NCBI RefSeq assembly: GCF_003752505.1
Contig: NZ_RKHO01000001.1
Span: 2,852,001 to 2,916,000 of the forward strand
Direction: 5' to 3'
DNA length: 64,000 nt
Source of the DNA: Nocardioides aurantiacus
Lineage (GTDB): Bacteria; Actinomycetota; Actinomycetes; Propionibacteriales; Nocardioidaceae
A program made the position numbers and the translations under genes. The notes beneath the pieces were generated by a model. That model made no database searches, had not been told where the DNA came from, and worked only from the letters and a program-made list of their open reading frames with translations. Position 1 is the first letter of the stretch; the number at the start of each line of letters is the position of its first letter. Shown one piece after another: positions 1 to 7,817 of the stretch.

Positions 1-1
1 G

Positions 2-679
2 GCGCACGCGCCGCTGCGGCGCGGCGACCTCGGCGACGCCGTCGGGGGCTTCGCGGTGACCGACCGCGAGCTGTCCCACCTCCGCAGCGGCGACCTGCCG
101 GTGCACCTGCGCGTGACGGGCGGCGCGGGGATGCTGGAGGCCGCGCTGCGGTCGCTGGCGACCAGCGACCTCGCCGTACGACGGATCGAGATCGCCCTGC
201 GCGACGAGGCCGACCTCGCCCACAACGCGCGACGCGTCGTGCAGGTGCTCGACGTGACCGACGCCCCCGACGACCTCGCGGTCCACGTCGCGCTGCCGGT
301 GCTCACGGGCGAGCCCACCGCGGGGTGGCTGGGCGCTCTCGACGAGCTGGCCGCGCGCGAGCTCGGCGTGCTGCTCACCCACGCACCCGGCCCGGGGACC
401 GCCGCCGCGATCGAGGCGGCGCTCGACCGCGAGCTGCCGCTCGCCCTGCTCGGCGAGGGCCTCGACGACGCGCTGACGGCGCTGCACGCGGTGCGGGTCG
501 CGCTCGACGGCGACGGACCGGCCGCGGTCGCCGCCGCGCTCACCGACGCCGACGCCGCCGTGGCCTGGGTCCGCGACGACCCGGACGCCGCGCGTCGTAC
601 GCGGCGGTGGTGCGTCTCGGTCGCGGTGCCCGACCTGGGCGCCGCCCTGGACGACCTGGCGGCGCGGGACCTGCCGTGA
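2..679 (+). CDS. Hypothetical protein, 5' end outside the window
   Basis: The reading frame is open to the first base, so the true start lies upstream; the in-frame GTG at 56 is unlikely to be the start because coding-like sequence continues before it. The visible part, about 225 residues, is Ala/Leu/Asp-rich with alternating helix and strand character and no motif I recognise. Its stop overlaps the GTG start of the fumarylacetoacetase gene (GTGA at 676-679), so the two are translationally coupled and probably cotranscribed. Context suggests aromatic amino-acid catabolism, but no function can be assigned from sequence. Confidence 0.75.
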   Translation, partial: AHAPLRRGDLGDAVGGFAVTDRELSHLRSGDLPVHLRVTGGAGMLEAALRSLATSDLAVRRIEIALRDEADLAHNARRVVQVLDVTDAPDDLAVHVALPVLTGEPTAGWLGALDELAARELGVLLTHAPGPGTAAAIEAALDRELPLALLGEGLDDALTALHAVRVALDGDGPAAVAAALTDADAAVAWVRDDPDAARRTRRWCVSVAVPDLGAALDDLAARDLP

Positions 680-1836
680 GCTCCGCGGCCGGGGCGGTCT
701 CGTGGGTCGAGGGCGCGAGCGGGTCCGGGCACGACGTCGACCACCTCCCGATGGCCGTCGTGGTCGGGGCGGGCGGGACGCCGTACGTCGGGGTCCGGGT
801 GGGCGACCTGGTGCTCGACCTCGGCCGCCTCACCGGTGACCCCGTGCACGCCGCGCCGTCGCTCGGCCCGTTCCTCGCCCGGGGCCCCGCGCTGTGGGCG
901 AGCACGCGCGCGAGCGTCGTCGAGGCGCTGACCGACCCGGGCCGTCGCGCCCGGGTCGAGCCGCTGCTGGCACCGGTCGCCGACGTCGCGGCGCTGCTGC
1001 CGTTCGAGGTCGCCGACTACGTCGACTTCTACTGCTCGCGGCAGCACGCGACCAACGTCGGCCGGCTGTTCCGCCCCGACGCCGCCGACCCGCTCCCCGA
1101 GGCCTGGCGGCGGCTGCCGATCGGCTACCACGGCCGGGCCGGGACGGTCGTCGTCTCGGGCACCGACGTCCGGCGACCGCGGGGCCAGCGGCCGTCGTAC
1201 GGCCCGACGGAGGAGCTCGACCTGGAGGCCGAGCTCGGCTTCGTCGTCGGGGCCCCCTCGGTGCACGGGACGCCGGTGCCGACCACGGCCTTCCGCGACC
1301 ACGTCTTCGGCGTGACGCTGCTCAACGACTGGTCGGCGCGTGACGTGCAGGCCTTCGAGTACCGCCCGCTCGGGCCGTTCCTCGGCAAGTCCTTCGCCAC
1401 CTCGATCAGCGGCTGGGTCACCCCGCTCGCCGCGCTCGAGGCCGCCCGCGTCCCGCTCCCCGGCCAGGACCCGCCCCCGCCGGCGCACCTCGCGGTCGCC
1501 GAGCCCGCCGGCTACGACGTGGCCGTCGAGGTGGTGGTCGACGGCGAGGTGGTCAGCCGCCCGCCGTACGCCGCGACGTACTGGTCGCCCGCGCAGATGC
1601 TCGCCCACCTGACCGCCAACGGCGCCTCGCTGCGCACCGGCGACCTCTACGCCAGCGGCACCATCTCCGGCGACGCACCCGACCAGGTCGGCTCGCTGCT
1701 CGAGCTGCACCGCGGCGAGCGCTTCCTCCCCGACGGCGCCGAGGTCGTCCTGCGCGCCAGCGCCCCCGGCGCGCTCGGCGGCCGGATCACCCTGGGCGAG
1801 GTCACCGGCCGCGTCCTGCCCGCGCTCACCGACTGA
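676..1836 (+). CDS. fahA: Fumarylacetoacetase
   Basis: Predicted to hydrolyse 4-fumarylacetoacetate to fumarate and acetoacetate, the last step of tyrosine/phenylalanine (homogentisate) breakdown in the cytoplasm. The 386-residue length fits the family. Family-type stretches are visible: DFYCSRQHATNVGRLF, LPIGYHGRAG, the acidic EELDLEAELGF metal-site segment, NDWSARDVQAFEY, and GPFLGKSFATSISGWVTPL. The GTG at 676 is chosen because it overlaps the upstream stop (GTGA) and gives the expected N-terminus; the longer frame starting at 325 would overlap the upstream gene heavily. A homogentisate dioxygenase gene would be expected upstream of the window. Confidence 0.93.
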   Translation: MSSAAGAVSWVEGASGSGHDVDHLPMAVVVGAGGTPYVGVRVGDLVLDLGRLTGDPVHAAPSLGPFLARGPALWASTRASVVEALTDPGRRARVEPLLAPVADVAALLPFEVADYVDFYCSRQHATNVGRLFRPDAADPLPEAWRRLPIGYHGRAGTVVVSGTDVRRPRGQRPSYGPTEELDLEAELGFVVGAPSVHGTPVPTTAFRDHVFGVTLLNDWSARDVQAFEYRPLGPFLGKSFATSISGWVTPLAALEAARVPLPGQDPPPPAHLAVAEPAGYDVAVEVVVDGEVVSRPPYAATYWSPAQMLAHLTANGASLRTGDLYASGTISGDAPDQVGSLLELHRGERFLPDGAEVVLRASAPGALGGRITLGEVTGRVLPALTD

Positions 1837-1869
1837 ACGGGGCCGTTCCCCCCGGGGCGGACCCGACGG

Positions 1870-1946
1870 ACGATCAGTTCGCAGCAGGGCGCGGGCCGGT
1901 GAGCGTGACGCGCTCCCCCGGCCGGAACGAACTGATCGTCAGTTCG
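1870..1946. promoter_or_regulatory. Operator-like dyads upstream of the epimerase gene
   Basis: ACGATCAGTTCG at 1870-1881 is perfectly inverted as CGAACTGATCGT at 1928-1939. The second copy is part of a tighter dyad, CGAACTGA-TCG-TCAGTTCG (1928-1946), with 8-base arms and a 3-base centre, the size of a TetR or similar dimer site. It lies about 100 bases before the epimerase ATG. A and T residues here stand out from the GC-rich surroundings. The regulator is not adjacent. Confidence 0.6.
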
Positions 1947-2042
1947 GCGTGGCCGACCCGTGTCCGTGACCCGTCGAGCCTCGGGACGGTCGCCGCGCAA
2001 CCTCCTCGACCACCCCGACGGGCTGCGTGCTTGGCTGGGGAC

Positions 2043-2978
2043 ATGACCGAGTCGAGCAGCACCACGTCCTCCCCTGGCTCCTCCCCCGTGGTCGTCGTCA
2101 CGGGGGCCAACGGCCTCGTCGGGGCCCGCACCGTCGAGGCCCTCGTCGAGCGGGGCGCCTCCGTCCGAGCGGTCGTACGCCGCGCCGGCACCGCGCCCGA
2201 CCTCGCCGGCGTCGAGGAGCACGTCGGCGACTTCTTCGACCCCGACCTCGCCGAGACGGTGGTGCAGGGCGCCGACGCCGTGGTCACCACCGTGCACCCC
2301 ATGGGCTCCGACCTCGAGACCCAGCACCGCATCGCCGTCGAGGGCACGCCGGTCCTGGCCCGGGCCGCCCGGGACGCCGGGGTGACCCGGCTGGTCCACG
2401 TCTCGACCGCGGCCGTCTACGACCGCTCCCCCGAGGCCGGCGACGTCGACGAGGAGTCGCCGCTGGTGGGCGAGGACGGCGGCGACTACCCCGTGACCAA
2501 GCTGGCCACCGACCGCGCGCTGGCCGAGGTCGACGGCCTCACCACGGTGCTGCTCCGACCGCCGGCCATCCTCGGCGCGGGCGAGACCTCGGTGTGGAAC
2601 ACGCTCCGGCCCGCGCAGGTCCGCGACGACGAGTCCGCCCGCAGCGCCCACCCCGACGCCACCTTCCCGTGGGTGCACGTCGACGACCTCGCCGCCGTCG
2701 CCGCGGACCTCGCCGCCGGCCGCATCCCCAGCGGCTCCGACCCCGCGACCGGTCCCGTCGAGGGCGGCTGCACGCCGCTCAACGTCACCGGCGAGCGGGC
2801 GACCCAGCGCGACTACCTCGGCACCGTCACCGGCGCCCTCGGCGTCGACCCGGTGTGGGAGGACGGCCCGACCTGGACGGGACGCTTCTCGGCCGACCGC
2901 GCCCACGCGTGGGGCTGGGCCCCGCAGGTCGGACTGACGCAGGCGCTGTCGGAGATCGACGCCGGGCTCCGCGGATGA
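2043..2978 (+). CDS. NAD(P)-dependent epimerase/dehydratase family protein
   Basis: An extended short-chain dehydrogenase/reductase of 311 residues. The N-terminal Rossmann motif TGANGLVG is at residues 20-27, and the catalytic Tyr-Lys pair is Y149 and K153 (YPVTK), preceded by VHVSTAAVY. The substrate cannot be read from sequence; such proteins act on nucleotide sugars, flavonoid-like ketones or steroids. ATG at 2043 follows a GGGG ribosome site; upstream in-frame codons run through the operator dyads and are not coding-like. The stop overlaps the next start (ATGA), so it forms an operon with the VOC protein. Confidence 0.85.
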   Translation: MTESSSTTSSPGSSPVVVVTGANGLVGARTVEALVERGASVRAVVRRAGTAPDLAGVEEHVGDFFDPDLAETVVQGADAVVTTVHPMGSDLETQHRIAVEGTPVLARAARDAGVTRLVHVSTAAVYDRSPEAGDVDEESPLVGEDGGDYPVTKLATDRALAEVDGLTTVLLRPPAILGAGETSVWNTLRPAQVRDDESARSAHPDATFPWVHVDDLAAVAADLAAGRIPSGSDPATGPVEGGCTPLNVTGERATQRDYLGTVTGALGVDPVWEDGPTWTGRFSADRAHAWGWAPQVGLTQALSEIDAGLRG

Positions 2979-3346
2979 CCCAGGAGATGCGGCTCGAGCT
3001 GATCCCGCTGCCGTGCACCGACGTCGACGTCGCCACGGCGTTCTACGTCGACCAGGTCGGCTTCGGGCTCGACCACGACGTCGAGCCCGGCAACGGCATG
3101 CGGGTGGTGCAGCTGACCCCGCCCGGGTCGGCCTGCTCCATCGTGATCGGCGTCGGCATCAGCGACCCCGACGCCCCGCGGCTGCGGGGGCTGCACCTCG
3201 CGGTCGACGACCTGGACGCCGTACGCCGGACGCTCCTCGAGCGCCAGGTGGAGGTCTCCGACGTCGACGACCTGGGCGGGGTGCTCTACGCCCACTTCGA
3301 GGACCCCGACGGCAACGGCTGGACGCTGCAGCAGGTCCCTCACTAG
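2975..3346 (+). CDS. VOC (glyoxalase/bleomycin resistance) family protein
   Basis: A 123-residue single VOC domain. The opening strand (residues 6-17) is followed by the helix segment ATAFYVDQVGF, and the C-terminal strand EDPDGNGWTLQQV carries the usual metal-site Glu position and the FEDPDGN signature. It starts inside the stop of the epimerase gene (ATGA at 2975-2978) and so is translationally coupled to it. This suggests a shared small-molecule modification or detoxification task. The substrate is unknown. Confidence 0.88.
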   Translation: MTQEMRLELIPLPCTDVDVATAFYVDQVGFGLDHDVEPGNGMRVVQLTPPGSACSIVIGVGISDPDAPRLRGLHLAVDDLDAVRRTLLERQVEVSDVDDLGGVLYAHFEDPDGNGWTLQQVPH

Positions 3347-3448
3347 CCTCCGGGCCGGTTCCCGGTCCACGAGGACGAACCGCGTCGGGCCGGGCCGTGC
3401 CGCTGCTACCTTGACCGCCACGACCGGACGGCACCACGGGGGAACGGC

Positions 3449-4075
3449 ATGTCTCGGATGCACACGCGTCGGCTGACCACGGCCGCGTGCGGGCTCGCGC
3501 TCCTCGCCGCCCTCGGCGCCTGCGGGTCCGGCTCGGACGAACCGTCCGGCTCCGGCGGGGCGACCTCGTCGAGCGAGCCCTCGGAGTCCTCCTCCGGCAG
3601 CGACGCCGTCGCGACCGAGGACCTGGCCGACCCGGGCGAGGACCTGCTCGACGGTCCCAGGCTGGGGGTGGTGTTCGAGGGCACCGACCAGCGCCTGACG
3701 TGGCGCTTCCCGGAGAGCTACGAGTCCGAGACCGCCCAGCAGGCGACGTCCGGCGAGGGCGCCGAGACCTACGAGATGACGATCGGGTTCAAGGCCGGCA
3801 CCACCGCCCAGGCGGAGGGCGAGTCGGTCACCGAGGGCATGGAGGGGGCGACGGTCGAGGAGGTGCAGGTGCGCGACAAGACCATGGTCACCACCGCGGC
3901 CGACACCGACGGCGGCAGCCTGCGGACCTTCTTCTGGACCCCCGAGGGCAGCGACACGACCTACGCGGTCCTCTTCTACGCGATCGGCACCTCGGTGACG
4001 GACACCCCGGCCGAGCGGCTCGACGAGCTCTACCAGACGATCGGCTCGCTCGCGGTCGACGACCGGACCGGATGA
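3449..4075 (+). CDS. Secreted lipoprotein of unknown function
   Basis: 208 residues. A basic N-terminus (MSRMHTRR) and hydrophobic stretch end in the lipobox LGAC (Cys about residue 25), followed by a Ser/Gly/Glu-rich low-complexity linker typical of actinobacterial surface lipoproteins. The remaining ~150 residues are acidic and predicted beta/alpha with no recognised domain; they resemble the LpqN/LpqT style of small exported lipoproteins only in general layout. It stands alone, with its own upstream gap of about 100 bases, and is convergent with the next gene across a hairpin. Confidence 0.8.
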   Translation: MSRMHTRRLTTAACGLALLAALGACGSGSDEPSGSGGATSSSEPSESSSGSDAVATEDLADPGEDLLDGPRLGVVFEGTDQRLTWRFPESYESETAQQATSGEGAETYEMTIGFKAGTTAQAEGESVTEGMEGATVEEVQVRDKTMVTTAADTDGGSLRTFFWTPEGSDTTYAVLFYAIGTSVTDTPAERLDELYQTIGSLAVDDRTG

Positions 4076-4089
4076 CTGCTGCCCGACGT

Positions 4090-4123
4090 CCTGCCGGGTC
4101 GACCGGTCATCCGACCGGGCAGG
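4090..4123. terminator. Hairpin between convergent genes
   Basis: CCTGCCGGGTCG (4090-4101) and CGACCGGGCAGG (4112-4123) pair over 12 bases with one mismatch and a 10-base loop. It lies just after the lipoprotein stop and before the end of the opposing gene, so it could serve both strands. There is no T-tract, as usual for high-GC actinobacteria. Confidence 0.5.
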
Positions 4124-4141
4124 TCGAGCCCGCCCCCGCCC

Positions 4142-4600
4142 TCAGGCGTCGCCGGCGGGCACGAGCGCGGCCAGCACGACACCCGCGTCCACGTCGCGCC
4201 GCAGGTCCTCGCGGGTGACGGTCCCGTCGGGTCCCACCGCGGCCTCGACGAGCAGCACCGCGGCCTGGCCCCCCTTCACGGCCCGGGAGAGCCAGGCGCG
4301 GTCGAGGCCGTGCAGCGGGATCCGGCTGGCGTCCTGTCCTCCCAGGCGCAGCAGCAGCTCGGCGCGGGTGCGGCCGGTGCGGGTCAGCAGGCAGCCGTTG
4401 GCGGGCTGCAGGTCGAGCTCGTCGGTCTCCACGACCGCACGGAACCCGCGCAGCCCGAACAGCTTCTTCATGGCGTCGTGGGCCGCGCCGTCCCGGTCTA
4501 CGGGCACGGGCGGGAGCTGCAGGGCGAGGAAGTCGGGACCGACGTGGGTCGCCCACCGCACCTCGGGTCGCAGGTCGTCGTCGGGGGGAAGGTCGCTCAC
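4142..4600 (-). CDS. Hypothetical protein coupled to the HelR-like gene
   Basis: 152 residues with mixed alpha/beta composition and no recognised motif. The GTG start at 4600 overlaps the TGA stop of the helicase-like gene (GTGA), so it is likely translated from the same message. The N-terminus (DDLRPEVRWATHVGPDFLAL) and the repeated hydrophobic strands suggest a compact cytoplasmic protein. Its link to HelR-type RNA polymerase recycling is an inference from position only. Confidence 0.7.
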   Translation of the reverse strand: MSDLPPDDDLRPEVRWATHVGPDFLALQLPPVPVDRDGAAHDAMKKLFGLRGFRAVVETDELDLQPANGCLLTRTGRTRAELLLRLGGQDASRIPLHGLDRAWLSRAVKGGQAAVLLVEAAVGPDGTVTREDLRRDVDAGVVLAALVPAGDA

Positions 4601-6771
4601 ACGTCCAGCCTGTCAGGCGCCGGTGCGAGGACGACGAGCTGCTGGGTGGCGCGGGTCATCGCGACGTAGCGGTCGACCGCCCCCTCGATGCCCTCGCCGT
4701 ACGACGCGGGGTCCACCAGCACGACGAGGTCGAACTCCAGCCCCTTGGCCAGCTCGGGGGTCAGCCGCCGGACGCGCGCCGAGTCGGGGCCGGTCGGCCC
4801 GGTGGCGATGACGCACGCCGTGCCCTCGGGGTGCTCGTCCAACCAGTCGGCGAGCACGGCGTCGAGGTCGGCGAGCGGGCGGCGTACGACGGGCAGGTGG
4901 GACTCGCGCACCGACGTGGGCACGTTGGCGTCGGGCAGCACCGCGCGGATCACCGGCTCGGCCTCGGCCATCACCTCGGCGGGCGTGCGGTAGTTGATGC
5001 TCAGCGAGGCCAGCCGGACCCGGTCGATGCCGACCCGGCCGAGGCGCTGGGACCACGACTCGGTGAAGCCGTGCCGCGCCTGCGCCCGGTCGCCGACCAC
5101 GGTGAAGCTGCGCGACGGGCAGCGTTGCAGCAGCCCCTGCCACTCCGCGTCGGTGAGCTCCTGGGCCTCGTCGACCACGACGTGCGCGAACGGTCCCGCC
5201 AGCAGGTCGGGATCGGCGCGCCGCAGCTCGCCGTCGTCGACCAGGGCGTCACGGATGCCGTCCTGCCGCAGCTGTGCCATCAGACCCTCGTCGTCGTCCT
5301 GCTGGAGCATCTCGTCGACCACCCGGTCCATCCGCAGCCGCTCGGCCGCGACCACGGCGTCGTGGCGCCGCCGGCGGCGGGAGTCCTCGGGGTCCCCCAG
5401 CCGACGGCGGGCGGCGTCGAGCAGCGGCAGGTCCGCGGTGGTCCAGGCCTGCGGGTCCTCGCGCTGGAGCCTCCGCACCTCGTCGGGGGCGAGCCAGGGC
5501 GCGCACAGCCGGAGGTACGCCGGCACCTCCCACAGGTCGCCGACCACGTCGGTGGCCTCCAGCAGCGGCCAGGAGCCGCCGACGACGTCGACGAGCTCGT
5601 GGTTGCCCGCCAGCGACCGGGCGAGCAGGTCGGGCGGCACCTCCTCCTCGCTGGTGTCGGCGAGCCGGTCGGCGACGATCGCGACCAGCGCGTCCCACAC
5701 CACGTCGCGCGCCTCGTTGTGCGGCGTGCCGGGGTCGGGGGCGCCGAACGCCTCGGTCCAGTCGGCGGGCCGCAGCCGCACGTCGCCCCAGGGCGTCGCG
5801 ACCTCCACCGTCGAGCGCGGCGGCTGCTCGTGGAACCGCACCGCCGGCTCGAGCGCACCCACCATCGCGGCCGACGCCTTGAGCCGCGCCACCTCCGGGT
5901 CGGTCTCGGCCCGCGCCGAGGCCCCCTCGGGCACGAGGTCGCGCAGCGTACAGGTCTGCACCCCCTCCTCCCCCAGGCTCGGCAGCACGTCGGAGACGTA
6001 GGCGAGGTAGGGCTGGCTCGGCCCGACCACGAGCACGCCGCCGCGGCGGTCGCCCAGCCGCGGGTCGGAGTAGAGGAGGTACGCCGCGCGGTGCAGCGCC
6101 ACGACCGTCTTGCCGGTGCCCGGCCCGCCGTCGACCACGAGGGTGCCGCGCGACCCGGCGCGGATGATCGCGTCCTGGTCGGACTGGATCGTGCCGAGCA
6201 CGTCGCGCATCCGGGTCGACCGGCTGCTGCCGAGGCTGGCCACGAACGCCGACTGGTCGTCGAGGGCCGCGTGCCCCTCGAGCCCCTCGGGGGTGAACAC
6301 CTCGTCCCAGTAGTCGGTGATCCGCGCCTTGCCCCACCGGTAGCGCCGCCGGCTGGCCAGCCCCATCGGGTCGGCGTGGGTGGCGCCGAAGAACGGCTCG
6401 GCCGCCGGCGAGCGCCAGTCGACGAGCAGCCGCCGACCGTCCCGGTCGGTCAGCCCGGTGCGTCCGACGTACGTCGCCCCGGAGCCGTCGGCGGGCACCA
6501 TCCGGCCCAGGCACAGGTCGAGGCCGAAGCGTCGTACGGTGCGCAGCCGGGCCGCCAGCCGGTGCACCTCCTGGTCGCGGTCCAGCGCCGCCTGGCCGGT
6601 GCCCCCGGGGGCTCGACGGGCCTCGTCGAGGCGCGCGGTGAGGTCGGCCAGCGCGTCGTCGATGCTGCGCCCGATCGCGGCGAAGTGCTCCTCGTCGGCG
6701 CTCACCAGGGCCGCGTCGGCCTTGGCCGGGTGCTCGGTGAGCGCGAAGACGCTCGTCGTGCCGGTGCTCAC
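4597..6771 (-). CDS. helR: HelD/HelR-like RNA polymerase recycling ATPase (UvrD-family helicase fold)
   Basis: 724 residues. Walker A is DGGPGTGKT with Lys about 221, a Walker B-like VVDEAQELTDAEW follows in the second half, and a C-terminal UvrD-type segment ends with TRATQQLVVLAP. The N-terminal ~200 residues (coiled region, then YVGRTGLTD, LLVDWRSPAAEPFF) match the HelD/HelR group rather than UvrD/Rep DNA helicases. Known members displace stalled or rifampicin-bound RNA polymerase from DNA and can confer rifampicin tolerance. GTG at 6771 is chosen because the frame upstream is non-coding and crosses a tandem repeat. No rif-associated element was recognised upstream. Confidence 0.85.
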   Translation of the reverse strand: MSTGTTSVFALTEHPAKADAALVSADEEHFAAIGRSIDDALADLTARLDEARRAPGGTGQAALDRDQEVHRLAARLRTVRRFGLDLCLGRMVPADGSGATYVGRTGLTDRDGRRLLVDWRSPAAEPFFGATHADPMGLASRRRYRWGKARITDYWDEVFTPEGLEGHAALDDQSAFVASLGSSRSTRMRDVLGTIQSDQDAIIRAGSRGTLVVDGGPGTGKTVVALHRAAYLLYSDPRLGDRRGGVLVVGPSQPYLAYVSDVLPSLGEEGVQTCTLRDLVPEGASARAETDPEVARLKASAAMVGALEPAVRFHEQPPRSTVEVATPWGDVRLRPADWTEAFGAPDPGTPHNEARDVVWDALVAIVADRLADTSEEEVPPDLLARSLAGNHELVDVVGGSWPLLEATDVVGDLWEVPAYLRLCAPWLAPDEVRRLQREDPQAWTTADLPLLDAARRRLGDPEDSRRRRRHDAVVAAERLRMDRVVDEMLQQDDDEGLMAQLRQDGIRDALVDDGELRRADPDLLAGPFAHVVVDEAQELTDAEWQGLLQRCPSRSFTVVGDRAQARHGFTESWSQRLGRVGIDRVRLASLSINYRTPAEVMAEAEPVIRAVLPDANVPTSVRESHLPVVRRPLADLDAVLADWLDEHPEGTACVIATGPTGPDSARVRRLTPELAKGLEFDLVVLVDPASYGEGIEGAVDRYVAMTRATQQLVVLAPAPDRLDV

Positions 6772-6782
6772 GTGGGTTCCCT

Positions 6783-6815
6783 GTCGTGGTGCGGTCGTGG
6801 TGCCGTCGTGGTGCG
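6783..6815. repeat. Three tandem 11-base repeats upstream of helR
   Basis: GTCGTGGTGCG (6783-6793), GTCGTGGTGCC (6794-6804) and GTCGTGGTGCG (6805-6815) lie head to tail, starting 11 bases upstream of the helR start codon on the opposite strand. One helical turn per unit makes an iterated binding site or a 5' leader structure possible. Chance slippage in GC-rich DNA is the alternative. Confidence 0.6.
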
Positions 6816-6870
6816 GGGGTCGGGCCGCGGTCGGGCTCCATCCTCCCGGGTCCCGGGTGATACTCGCCGG

Positions 6871-7170
6871 GTGGACGTCGAGTTCGTGGGTGAGGTCGTG
6901 GAGTGGCGCGGCCCGGCGCCGTACTGGTTCCTGCGCGTCCCGGCCGAGGAGAGCGAGGACATCAAGCTCGCCGCCAGGGGGCTGGAGTACTGGGGCCAGG
7001 TGCCGGTGACCGTGCGCATCCGCGGCACGGTCTTCACGACCGCGCTGTTCCCCCGGCACGGCTGCTACCTGGTGCCGCTCAAGGTCGCCGCGCGTGAGCG
7101 CGCCGGGATCGACCTGGAGACCGACCGCGAGCTCGCCGCCGGGCTCGACGTCGGGCGGACGGACCGCTGA
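6871..7170 (+). CDS. DUF1905 domain protein
   Basis: 99 residues matching the small beta-barrel DUF1905 family: the opening VEFVGEVVEWRGPAPYWFLRVP, the middle WGQVPVTVRIRGTVFTTALFP and the ending YLVPLKVAARERAGID. The family's role is unknown. GTG at 6871 is used; it follows GCCGG and no better upstream ATG exists. It is divergent from helR and convergent with the DUF2231 gene, with only one base between the two stops' ends. Confidence 0.85.
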   Translation: MDVEFVGEVVEWRGPAPYWFLRVPAEESEDIKLAARGLEYWGQVPVTVRIRGTVFTTALFPRHGCYLVPLKVAARERAGIDLETDRELAAGLDVGRTDR

Positions 7171-7171
7171 C

Positions 7172-7726
7172 TCAGCCCGCGTCGTAGGCCGGGTGGTGGC
7201 TGCTGACCTTCCGGGCCGCGGCGAGGTGGCCGCCGAGGTAGGCGCCCGCTCCGGAGACCGTGGCACCCGCGAGGCCGAGGGTGCGGCCGGTGTCGTGGTC
7301 GCCCCGGCGCCGGGCGAGGTAGGACGCGGCGTACAGGCCGATCGCGACCGCGTTGGTGCCGGCGTGCACCAGCCCGACCCGCTGGTCGCGTGGGCCGCTG
7401 CCGGACCACTCGGCCCAGCCGGTCCAGGCCGTCGGGCCGGCCGCGAGCAGCCCCGTGGCGACGAGCGTCCGGGCCGACCCGGCGGCGTCGCGGCCGCCGA
7501 CGAGGTCGAGCACGGTCGCCGAGGTCCAGCTGCCCATCACCAGGTCGGTGAGCAGCGGGTGCAGGGCGTGGCCGAGCCAGTCGCCGCGCAGGACCCGGCC
7601 GCGCACCCCGCTGCCGAAGAGCTTCGTGACGTGCGGCCGCAGCGCCCGGACGGGCGCGTCGAGGACGGCCGCGTCCTCGAGGGCGAGGGTGGCGCGGACG
7701 AGGGCGGGGCGGTGCTCGGTCGACAT
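7172..7726 (-). CDS. DUF2231-like integral membrane protein
   Basis: 184 residues. The segment GDWLGHALHPLLTDLVMGSWTS is the DUF2231 hallmark (His residues in a membrane helix). About four hydrophobic helices follow, ending near YLGGHLAAARKV. In many actinobacteria this domain is fused to or encoded beside a Rieske iron-sulfur protein; no Rieske motif is present here. ATG at 7726 follows a purine-rich GAGGAGGCCCC site. Role unknown, probably redox-linked membrane protein. Confidence 0.8.
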   Translation of the reverse strand: MSTEHRPALVRATLALEDAAVLDAPVRALRPHVTKLFGSGVRGRVLRGDWLGHALHPLLTDLVMGSWTSATVLDLVGGRDAAGSARTLVATGLLAAGPTAWTGWAEWSGSGPRDQRVGLVHAGTNAVAIGLYAASYLARRRGDHDTGRTLGLAGATVSGAGAYLGGHLAAARKVSSHHPAYDAG

Positions 7727-7817
7727 GGGGCCTCCTCGGTCGTCCCGGCGCGTCCGGGGTGGTGCCCACTGTGGTCCCGCCGGGCGTGGGCTGACAACCG
7801 TTCGTCCGCGCGGTGGG

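Noticed and set aside
325-1836. Longer N-terminus for fumarylacetoacetase starting at 325
   Set aside because: It would overlap the upstream gene by over 350 bases and has Arg-rich antisense-like composition before residue Val at 676.
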